Of a DNA stretch of 5,178 nucleotides, positions 1 to 5,178 are shown piece by piece (within the stretch, counting starts at the first letter, position 1; each line of letters opens with the position of its first letter). Source of the DNA: Ruminococcus sp. GTDB lineage: Bacteria > Bacillota > Clostridia > Oscillospirales > Ruminococcaceae. Under the pieces are notes generated by a model. That model saw nothing but the letters and a program-made list of their open reading frames with translations, was not told the DNA's origin and did not search any database. The translations under genes and the position numbers were made by a program. The stretch spans positions 5,316-10,493 of the forward strand of contig DNLQ01000255.1 in NCBI GenBank assembly GCA_003488415.1. The letters are read 5' to 3'.

Positions 1-270
1 ACGACCAAGCCTGTCACAACAACAGAAGCTCCTGTGACTGACGCTGTTACAACTACCCAGCCTGTTACAGAGCCGCCTGTAACTCAGAAGGGAGATGTTA
101 ACAAGGACGGAAAGGTCAATGCAGCCGACCTTGTGACTATGCAGAAATTCCTTCTTGGTGCGGGAGAGCTTAAAGAATCTTCAGCCGGAGATCTTGACTC
201 CGACGGAGCAGTGACTGCTTTTGACCTGGTATTTCTCCGACGGCTTATCCTGTTCGTAATAAATGGATGA
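1..270 (+). CDS. Dockerin-bearing secreted protein, C-terminal fragment (5' end outside window)
   Basis: The frame is open from base 1 and ends at TGA 268-270; 89 residues are visible, so this is the tail of a larger protein. Visible residues 1-28 are a Thr/Pro/Val-rich linker, as found between domains of extracellular cellulosomal enzymes. Residues 31 to about 86 form a type I dockerin with two calcium-loop segments. The first loop starts at D (94-96) and has D, N, D, N, D at loop positions 1, 3, 5, 9 and 12. The second starts at D (190-192) and has D, D, D, T, D. Each loop is followed by a helix (LVTMQKFLLG and LVFLRRLIL). Dockerins bind cohesins on scaffoldins and so attach an enzyme to the cellulosome or cell surface. 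Loop positions 10-11 differ between the segments (AA versus AF). The catalytic or binding module lies upstream and cannot be identified. The GTG at 34 is an internal valine codon, not the start. Confidence 0.93.
   Translation, partial: TTKPVTTTEAPVTDAVTTTQPVTEPPVTQKGDVNKDGKVNAADLVTMQKFLLGAGELKESSAGDLDSDGAVTAFDLVFLRRLILFVING
4..84 (+). repeat. Thr/Pro linker built of degenerate PVT-type repeats
   Basis: The tripeptide PVT occurs at 10-18, 31-39, 61-69 and 76-84, with an AVT variant at 43-51 and runs of Thr between them. Each PVT copy uses a different combination of synonymous codons, so the copies are not fresh duplications. This is a flexible, probably extracellular linker joining the dockerin to an upstream module; such Thr/Pro linkers are common in cellulosomal proteins and may be glycosylated. 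Confidence 0.7.
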
Positions 271-287
271 TCGTATGAAAAACAGAT

Positions 288-314
288 GCCCCTGCCTTAT
301 GGCAGGGGCTTTTT
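288..314 (+). terminator. Rho-independent terminator of the dockerin gene
   Basis: A perfect 9-bp G+C-rich stem (288-296 paired with 301-309) closes a TTAT loop and is followed directly by five T (310-314). It starts 17 bp after the dockerin stop codon. Read on the minus strand, the same stem is followed by a T5 run only after a four-base offset (ATCTGTTTTT), so it may also stop transcripts coming from spoIVA, less strongly. It is the only terminator-like structure between the convergent genes. Confidence 0.92.
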
Positions 315-334
315 ATGCGTTCACAGGGTTTAAG

Positions 335-1810
335 TCAGAGTATGAAGCATATAAGCCCTGAGCAGCCGTCATTGATGACACGTTCAAGAGTCTCCCGGAG
401 CTTCATTCGTGCGTCAGCAGGCATTTTGCAGAGCTTGCTGTGAAGCCCTTCGTTTACCAGCTCATGGAGTGATCTGCCGAAGATATTGCTCTCCCATATT
501 TTTTCCGGATCATCAGCGAAGCCGTCCAGGAGGTACATCACAAGCTCCTCTGATTGACGTTCAGTGCCGACGATAGGTGAAACGGTCGTGGTTATATCCG
601 CCTTCATAAGGTGAATTGAAGGTGCAGAGGCTTTCAGCTTTACTCCGTACTTTCCGCCTTGTTTAATGATCTTCGGCTCTTCCAGAGACAACTCCTCCAT
701 TTCAGGCATAACGATACCGTAGCCTGTTGCCTCAGCCTCCTCCAGAGCAGGAGCGATACGGGCGTATTTTTTCTTTATGTCGCTTAGTTCCATAAGCAGC
801 GGCATAAGGTCGCTCTCACCGCTCAGCTCTATACCTGTAGCTTCACCGATTATCTTATAGAAAAGGCTGCTGTCAAGCTCTGCGGATATAGTGACCGTAC
901 CTGTACCCAGGTCGATAGACGAGACTCCGGCACTGACGATATGCGGGCAGGCAGCTATGGACTCTGCGGCAGCAGCAGCTTCCCTCACCAGTCTGACATC
1001 CCTGGCGGATTCTCTTATACAGCCGAGAATGCTGCTTCTCAGCCAGTGATCCTTATCCAGCGTATTGATCCAGCGTGAGGTGCGGATATTGATCTCTTTT
1101 ACCGGGAAAGAGAAAAGCAGCTCACGCATAAGATCCTTGATATCGTCCTCGTCCAGCTCCAGGCAGTTTACCGGTACTACCTTCGCACCGTACTTCTCAG
1201 TCAGTTCTGCTGCCAGTTTCCTGGTTTCTCCGGAGTTCGGATCAACGGTATTAAGTACCACGATAAAAGGCTTGCCGAGTTCTGTAAGCTCCCGTATGAC
1301 ACGCTCTTCACATTCTTCGTATTCCTCACGAGGGATATCTGTGATGCTGCCGTCAGTAGTGATTACAAGACCGACAGTGGAGTGATCTGTTATTACCTTC
1401 TGAGTACCGGTCTCGGCAGCCATATTGAACGGAACTTCCTCATCGAACCAGGAGGTCATCACCATACGGGGCTGATCTTCCTCTATGTAGCCTACGGCAC
1501 TGGGAACGATATATCCCACGCAGTCGATTAGCCTTACCGAGAACACAGCTCCCTCACCGAGACTTATCTCCACCGCTTCTTCGGGGATGAATTTAGGTTC
1601 AGTGGTCATGATGGTACGTCCGGCAGCGGACTGAGGGAGCTCATCAAGAGCTCTCTCCTTCATGTAGCTGCTCTTGATGTTGGGGATAACGAGAGTCTCC
1701 ATGAAACGCTTTATGAATGTGGATTTACCTGTCCTGACAGGGCCTGCAACACCGATGTATATGCTCCCGTCGGTCCTTTCGGCAATACTGGTATATATAT
1801 CTTTTTCCAT
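335..1810 (-). CDS. spoIVA: Stage IV sporulation protein A, spore coat morphogenetic ATPase
   Basis: At 491 residues it is almost the length of Bacillus subtilis SpoIVA (492) and collinear with it throughout. SpoIVA assembles on the mother-cell face of the outer forespore membrane and polymerises through ATP hydrolysis to form the platform for the coat. Visible motifs are the N-terminal MEKDIYTSIAERT signature, Walker A GPVRTGKS at residues 23-30 (1721-1744), the TIMTTEP segment at 66-72 with the sensor-type threonines, and Walker B-like DCVGY at 96-100. The conserved C-terminal region contains PSIH, IVGTE and NIFGRSL. NTVD at 187-190 (1241-1252) lies where TRAFAC GTPases have NKxD, consistent with the loss of GTP specificity known for this family. 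The C-terminus is hydrophobic (GLICFIL) and has two cysteines, C483 and C488. The ATG at 1808-1810 has AAAGGAG six bases upstream. It is the second gene of a two-gene operon with the sipL-like gene. Confidence 0.97.
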   Translation of the reverse strand: MEKDIYTSIAERTDGSIYIGVAGPVRTGKSTFIKRFMETLVIPNIKSSYMKERALDELPQSAAGRTIMTTEPKFIPEEAVEISLGEGAVFSVRLIDCVGYIVPSAVGYIEEDQPRMVMTSWFDEEVPFNMAAETGTQKVITDHSTVGLVITTDGSITDIPREEYEECEERVIRELTELGKPFIVVLNTVDPNSGETRKLAAELTEKYGAKVVPVNCLELDEDDIKDLMRELLFSFPVKEINIRTSRWINTLDKDHWLRSSILGCIRESARDVRLVREAAAAAESIAACPHIVSAGVSSIDLGTGTVTISAELDSSLFYKIIGEATGIELSGESDLMPLLMELSDIKKKYARIAPALEEAEATGYGIVMPEMEELSLEEPKIIKQGGKYGVKLKASAPSIHLMKADITTTVSPIVGTERQSEELVMYLLDGFADDPEKIWESNIFGRSLHELVNEGLHSKLCKMPADARMKLRETLERVINDGCSGLICFIL

Positions 1811-1816
1811 ACACTT

Positions 1817-1823
1817 CTCCTTT
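1817..1823 (-). promoter_or_regulatory. Ribosome binding site of spoIVA, overlapping the upstream stop codon
   Basis: AAAGGAG on the minus strand lies six bases before the spoIVA ATG. Its first two bases are shared with the TAA stop of the sipL-like gene (1822-1824). A ribosome finishing sipL therefore ends on the spoIVA binding site, which suggests translational coupling of the two proteins. Confidence 0.85.
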
Positions 1824-3372
1824 ATTCCTTTATTGGTATAAGCAGCATACCGCTGCCGGAAAGACGGTCAGATGCAAGGTCATTCTCCTCCATTACTGCA
1901 TCCACAGAGGTACAGCACCTTCTGGCAATGTCCCAGACTTCCTCACCCTCAGAACCGAAGTAGAGCTTTACAGCGTAGTCCTCGCTGTGCTCTTTGGGAC
2001 TCCCGGTCTCTATGCCGGTAACTGCTCTGACGGTACGGGTTCCGCCGGCAGAGACGGTCACGGAGAGGTCTGCGTCGGCAGTCAGCACTCCCTCCGGAGA
2101 TATAGACCATGACACTCCGACGGATGTGACACGAGAGCTTACAGAAGCGGTATCCGGGAGTACGGTATCAAGTGCCACAGTTTCCTCAAAAGGCTCATCA
2201 CGGTCCGGCATTACTGTCATACCGCTGCTGTCAGAAGCAGCCATTGAGTATGTCAGCATTCCTGTGATAACAGCCGAGCTGCCGTCAGGTGAGAGACGGG
2301 TATTAATATTGCCCGGACTGCACCATACAGTGCAGATATGCTCCGGGACGCTCTCACCCTCTGCAAGTCTGGCACTGTGCCTGAACTGGCTGCGGAAGGT
2401 CTCCGGGAGCAGTTCGGCACGTATCTCCGCAGTTTCAAGCTCTGTGTCGTATACAGTTGAATAGGCGTCCACCACAGTCATGGCGGAGGAAGGCTTCACG
2501 GCAGTACAGGTAAGACGCAGCTCAAGCTGATACTGTATCAGTCTGTTCTGACCGTTCCTGTCCGGAGACGGTGAAAGCTCACAGCTCACAGTCTCCGCAT
2601 CAACAGTGCAGATGCAGCTCTCGTCAGCACCTTCAAGCTCCATTATCTGACTGTAGGGTATGGTGAAGGAAAGAGTCTCCATTCCGGGAGAACCATCCTT
2701 TTCATAGGAATACAGCAGTCTCACCTCTGCCTCGCCCTTTGCCAGCAGTTTTCCGGATACCAGCTTCAGTCCGCATTCGCCGGGAGTACACTTTCCAAGG
2801 AGTACGGAGAGAGCTTCCGGCTGAGTTTCCGGAAGTGAAGTCTCACCTGAGAGCTGTACGCTCCTTGAGGCATTCAGCTTGGTACCGGCAAATTTCAGCG
2901 GTATCCTCCTGAGTTGTATATTCATTCCGCTGCCTCCGCTTATGACCTCCTGAGTGCGTGTGCAGGAAGCGTTTATGCGTACAGATACAGCGCCTCGTAT
3001 ATCAAGTCTGCGTTTGTTAACTGCCCGGAAGGATAGTCTGTCAGTACCGGGACTCAGACGAATATCGGGATCATTGCAGGCAGAACCAAGCTCTGCGGTA
3101 CGGGTGAATGTCTGCTGCTGAGTGACGCAGCGCACGGTCTGATCCGGACCTCCGCAGTAGAGTATCCGGATATCGCACCTGAGTTCGTATGTCAGTCTTC
3201 CTCCGCTGACGGACCAGTCGGTTATTACCGGTTCTATGCTGCATCTCACCAGCCTGAATATATCCGGGTAGTAATCCGGGAGTATGTAGTCCAGTTCAAC
3301 GCTCTGCTCCTGTACTCCGTCGAAAATTGTCTCTGAAGCCGGGATGGCTTCTCTTGTAAGTTTTAAGTCCAT
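1822..3372 (-). CDS. sipL: SipL-like SPOCS (DUF3794) and LysM protein, SpoIVA partner
   Basis: This 516-residue protein has no signal peptide or membrane segment. The N-terminal half carries SPOCS/DUF3794-type sequence: LPDYYPDIFRLV at 31-42 followed by beta-rich GRLTYELRCDIRILY at 58-72. A second copy is centred on GKLLAKGEAEVRLLY at 207-221, and a weaker third lies at about 345-450. The C-terminus (about 466-513) is a LysM-type domain with GEEVWDIARR, a central EEND and a closing LLIP. This order matches C. difficile SipL, whose LysM domain binds SpoIVA, and is the functional counterpart of Bacillus SpoVID. The family role is to tether the coat to SpoIVA on the forespore; the same role here is inferred from the domains and from the adjacent spoIVA. 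The protein is rich in cysteine (16 residues), with a CC pair inside the LysM domain at 486-487. The ATG at 3370-3372 has a perfect AGGAGGT five bases upstream. Other DUF3794-LysM proteins exist, so the name is somewhat less certain than the gene. Confidence 0.87.
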   Translation of the reverse strand: MDLKLTREAIPASETIFDGVQEQSVELDYILPDYYPDIFRLVRCSIEPVITDWSVSGGRLTYELRCDIRILYCGGPDQTVRCVTQQQTFTRTAELGSACNDPDIRLSPGTDRLSFRAVNKRRLDIRGAVSVRINASCTRTQEVISGGSGMNIQLRRIPLKFAGTKLNASRSVQLSGETSLPETQPEALSVLLGKCTPGECGLKLVSGKLLAKGEAEVRLLYSYEKDGSPGMETLSFTIPYSQIMELEGADESCICTVDAETVSCELSPSPDRNGQNRLIQYQLELRLTCTAVKPSSAMTVVDAYSTVYDTELETAEIRAELLPETFRSQFRHSARLAEGESVPEHICTVWCSPGNINTRLSPDGSSAVITGMLTYSMAASDSSGMTVMPDRDEPFEETVALDTVLPDTASVSSRVTSVGVSWSISPEGVLTADADLSVTVSAGGTRTVRAVTGIETGSPKEHSEDYAVKLYFGSEGEEVWDIARRCCTSVDAVMEENDLASDRLSGSGMLLIPIKE

Positions 3373-3377
3373 AGCTT

Positions 3378-3384
3378 ACCTCCT
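3378..3384 (-). promoter_or_regulatory. Strong Shine-Dalgarno site of the sipL-like gene
   Basis: AGGAGGT on the minus strand is five bases from the ATG at 3370-3372. It fixes this start over the out-of-frame ATG at 3488-3490, which has no such site. Confidence 0.9.
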
Positions 3385-3400
3385 GAAATAGCTTTACCAG

Positions 3401-3429
3401 AGTATATGCGTTATCCCGGTCAGGTATTC
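3401..3429 (-). promoter_or_regulatory. Sigma-E-like promoter of the sipL-spoIVA operon
   Basis: On the minus strand, GAATACC (3423-3429) and CATATACT (3401-3408) are separated by 14 bases. They resemble the Bacillus/Clostridia sigma-E elements (roughly KMATATT and CATACAAT): five of seven bases in the -35, and CATA plus the final T and a central A in the -10. Initiation would fall near 3394, giving a leader of about 20 bases that contains the AGGAGGT site. In spore formers both spoIVA and its SPOCS/LysM partner belong to the sigma-E mother-cell regulon, which supports the reading. It was found by eye and has not been scored against a matrix. Confidence 0.6.
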
Positions 3430-3536
3430 CCTGTGCAGGCTCCTTCCGCAGGTGACTGCGAAACAGTGTATAAGAGACGGTAGTTTTCATGCACCGCAGA
3501 CGTGGAGCTGTAGATAAAAAATATATCCGTAAACTG

Positions 3537-3565
3537 TTGATTTTTCCGATTTAGTGTGATATAAT
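3537..3565 (+). promoter_or_regulatory. Sigma-A promoter with extended -10 for the fusion gene
   Basis: TTGATT (3537-3542) and a perfect TATAAT (3560-3565) are separated by exactly 17 bases, and TGA directly before the -10 makes an extended -10 (TGN). A-rich sequence precedes the -35 (3516-3522). Initiation would fall near 3572, leaving a leader of about 30 bases before the GTG start. This is close to the housekeeping consensus and implies vegetative expression, in contrast to the divergent sporulation operon. I saw no convincing operator palindrome beside it. Confidence 0.85.
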
Positions 3566-3586
3566 AAGATGTATATTTTATAATGA

Positions 3587-3592
3587 AAAGGA
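3587..3592 (+). promoter_or_regulatory. Ribosome binding site that decides the fusion gene start
   Basis: AAAGGA lies nine bases before GTG 3602-3604. The in-frame ATG at 3593-3595 is immediately adjacent to it, too close for normal initiation. The ATG at 3600-3602 is out of frame and runs straight into TGA. The GTG is therefore the best start. Confidence 0.6.
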
Positions 3593-3601
3593 ATGATCTA
3601 T

Positions 3602-5178
3602 GTGAAAATCAGCTTTTCAACTCTGGCTTGTCCGGATTTTGAATGGTCAGACATCTATTCGATGGCAAAGGACTTCAGGTTTGACGGAATCGAGATAAGA
3701 GGTATTGGCAGAGAGACCTCAGCGCCCAAGGCAGCCCCTTTTTCTGAGGCACGACTTGCAGACACTATTGCGAAGCTGAGATCACTACGACTTGAGATAC
3801 CATGCCTTACTTCCGGAGCCTGCATCAAGTTTCCTGAGAAGGCAGAGGCTAACCGTGCTGAGATAATCGAGTATGCTAAGCTGGCGCAGAAGCTGGGAAC
3901 TCCATATGTACGTATACTTGCGGATCTTAATCCCATGCCTGCTGACGATATAGATGACGATATGATAGCAGAAACTCTCCGCAGTCTTGTACCTGTGGCT
4001 GAGGAGTATAATGTGACCTTCCTGGTAGAAACAAACGGTGTATACAGCGATACTGCACGTCTTGCAAAACTCCTTGACAGCGTTAAGAGCCGCAAGGTCG
4101 CTGCACTGTGGGATATGCACCACCCCTACCGCTTTGCAGGCGAGTCACCGGAGACTACAGTTGCCAATCTTGGCGAGTACATAAAGTTCATACAGGTAAA
4201 GGACAGTGTTCTCCGTGAGGACGGAAGCGTAGAGTACAGACTTCTCGGTGAGGGCGATATTCCTGTAAAGGATATGATAGAGGCTCTCGATACTATAAAC
4301 TACAACGGCTATATATCCCTTGAGTGGGTAAAGAGGTGGGCTCCTGAGCTGAGTGATGCAGGTATCGTTATACCTCGCTTTGCAAATTACATGGAGAGCT
4401 ACCGCACACGTCACAAGCATTCACTCCAGACAAACCTCAGAGGCGACGGTCAGTACCCCTGGCCGAAGGAGAGGATACTCAACTACACTTTCCCGGACAT
4501 CCTTGACCGTGTCTGTGAAGAATTCCCGAATCAGTATGCTTTCCGTTATACTGAGCTTGACTATACACGCACCTATCCGGAGTTCCGTGATGATGTTGAT
4601 ACCTTTGCCCGTGCGCTGCTGGCTATGGGTGTAAAGAAGGGCGATCACGTTGCTATATGGGCAACAAATGTTCCTCAGTGGTACATCACATTCTGGGCTA
4701 CTACCAAGATCGGTGCAGTACTGGTAACAGTAAACAGCGAGTACCGTATCCACGAGGCGGAGTACCTGTTCCGCCAGTCAGATACCATGACTCTCGTTAT
4801 GATAGACGGTATCAAGAATATCAGCTATACAGACATCATCAGGGAACTGTGTCCTGAGCTTGAGTCCTGCGCTCCCGGCGAGCTGAGGTCTGAGAAGCTG
4901 CCGTACCTTCGCAACATAATCACCTGCGGCACCAGACAGCCCGGATGCTACACCTGGGAGGAGGCTATGGATCTCTCAAAGAACGTACCCTACAGCGAGG
5001 TAGAGAAGGTTCGCCGTACCATAGACATCCACGATGTTGCAAATATGCAGTACACCTCCGGCACGACCGGTTTCCCCAAGGGAGTAATGCTCACACACTA
5101 CAATGTAGTGAACAACGGTAAGGCTATCGGAGACTGCATGGATCTCTCTACCGCAGACCGCATGATGATACAGGTGCC
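3602..5178 (+). CDS. TIM-barrel sugar isomerase/epimerase-like domain fused to AMP-forming acyl-CoA synthetase (3' end outside window)
   Basis: The frame is open from GTG 3602 to the window edge, giving 525 complete residues. Residues 1 to about 268 form a xylose isomerase-like TIM barrel. It starts with the typical first strand KISFSTLACPDF and DGIEIRG, and continues with E143 (LVETNG), D171 and H174 (WDMHHPY), Q198 (IQVKDS), LLGEGDIP and E241 (ISLEW). Relatives such as tagatose 3-epimerase bind a metal with Glu, Asp, His and Glu at these places; here the His position is Gln. A linker of about 30 residues (RHKHS... PWPKE) leads into an acyl-CoA synthetase N-domain from about 297, with GVKKGDHVAIW, KIGAVLVTVN and the P-loop-like A3 motif YTSGTTGFPKG at 484-494 (5051-5083). 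Such enzymes adenylate a carboxylic acid and transfer it to CoA. The remaining ligase motifs and C-terminal lid should lie downstream. No stop, internal ribosome site or frame change separates the halves. The substrate is unknown; the ligase half looks like FadD/YngI-type fatty acyl-CoA ligases. Confidence 0.9.
   Translation, partial: MKISFSTLACPDFEWSDIYSMAKDFRFDGIEIRGIGRETSAPKAAPFSEARLADTIAKLRSLRLEIPCLTSGACIKFPEKAEANRAEIIEYAKLAQKLGTPYVRILADLNPMPADDIDDDMIAETLRSLVPVAEEYNVTFLVETNGVYSDTARLAKLLDSVKSRKVAALWDMHHPYRFAGESPETTVANLGEYIKFIQVKDSVLREDGSVEYRLLGEGDIPVKDMIEALDTINYNGYISLEWVKRWAPELSDAGIVIPRFANYMESYRTRHKHSLQTNLRGDGQYPWPKERILNYTFPDILDRVCEEFPNQYAFRYTELDYTRTYPEFRDDVDTFARALLAMGVKKGDHVAIWATNVPQWYITFWATTKIGAVLVTVNSEYRIHEAEYLFRQSDTMTLVMIDGIKNISYTDIIRELCPELESCAPGELRSEKLPYLRNIITCGTRQPGCYTWEEAMDLSKNVPYSEVEKVRRTIDIHDVANMQYTSGTTGFPKGVMLTHYNVVNNGKAIGDCMDLSTADRMMIQV

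Noticed and set aside
1065..1385. Plus-strand open frame inside spoIVA
   Set aside because: It is antisense to a conserved region of SpoIVA, rich in Ser/Arg as expected for a shadow frame, and has no ribosome site.
1994..2464. Plus-strand open frame inside the sipL-like gene
   Set aside because: Low-complexity Ser/Thr/Val shadow of a confident minus-strand gene; no start signals or family match.
3444..3461. Small inverted repeat CGCA-GGTGAC-TGCG in the divergent intergenic region
   Set aside because: The stem is only four to six base pairs with a bulge and has no T-tract or recognised operator form; too weak to call.
3466..3478. GTGTATAAGAGAC, a 13-base match to the core of the Tn5/Nextera mosaic end
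   Set aside because: Only about 15 of the 19 mosaic-end bases match, and the bases at both edges are wrong, so it is neither a true transposon end nor a clean adapter remnant. It is probably coincidence. Read coverage across 3440-3500 would settle whether there is a chimeric join here.
3296..3490. 64-codon minus-strand frame overlapping the 5' end of the sipL-like gene
   Set aside because: It has no ribosome binding site before its ATG, covers the promoter and the strong AGGAGGT of sipL, and overlaps sipL out of frame. No family resemblance.
3560..3585. AT-rich dyad (TATAA ... TTATA) around the start of the fusion gene transcript
   Set aside because: Five-base arms in very AT-rich sequence that includes the -10 itself; expected by chance and unlike any fatty-acid regulator site I could recognise.
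3655..4753. Several minus-strand frames opposite the fusion gene (3655-4095, 3785-4123, 4145-4420, 4421-4753)
   Set aside because: They lie wholly opposite strongly conserved TIM-barrel and ligase coding sequence and have no recognisable domains.

Overview
The window looks like a chromosomal segment of a spore-former-type Clostridia, most likely a cellulosome-producing Ruminococcus-like organism (Oscillospiraceae). Two independent signs point there: the tail of a dockerin-bearing, Thr/Pro-linker protein typical of fibre-degrading ruminococci, and a complete gene for the sporulation coat ATPase SpoIVA next to a SPOCS/LysM gene of the clostridial SipL type. The genus is an inference from gene content; no rRNA or tRNA is present.

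Layout. (1) 1-270, plus strand: the C-terminal end of a secreted protein with a Thr/Pro-rich linker and a two-segment type I dockerin, followed by a strong hairpin-plus-T-tract terminator (288-314). (2) 335-3372, minus strand: a two-gene sporulation operon, sipL-like (1822-3372) then spoIVA (335-1810). The gap is 11 bp, and the spoIVA ribosome binding site overlaps the sipL stop codon. A sigma-E-like promoter lies just upstream of sipL (3401-3429). (3) 3373-3601: a 229-bp divergent intergenic region holding that promoter and, on the other strand, a near-consensus sigma-A promoter with an extended -10 (3537-3565). (4) 3602 to the window end, plus strand: a long open frame, cut by the window edge, that joins a complete TIM-barrel sugar isomerase/epimerase-like domain to the start of an AMP-forming acyl-CoA synthetase in one continuous chain.

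How the genes work together. In spore formers, SpoIVA polymerises by ATP hydrolysis into the basement layer of the coat on the forespore surface, and a SPOCS/LysM partner (SipL in Clostridioides difficile, SpoVID in Bacillus) binds it so the coat can encase the spore. Here the two partners are in one transcription unit with a promoter suited to the mother-cell sigma factor. The dockerin gene converges on this operon and is probably unrelated to it functionally. The divergent fusion gene has a housekeeping-type promoter and appears metabolic; its substrate cannot be read from this window.

The most unusual item is the TIM-barrel/acyl-CoA synthetase fusion, whose barrel has Gln where related epimerases have a metal-binding His. 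I see no mobile element, CRISPR array, RNA gene or phage signal.
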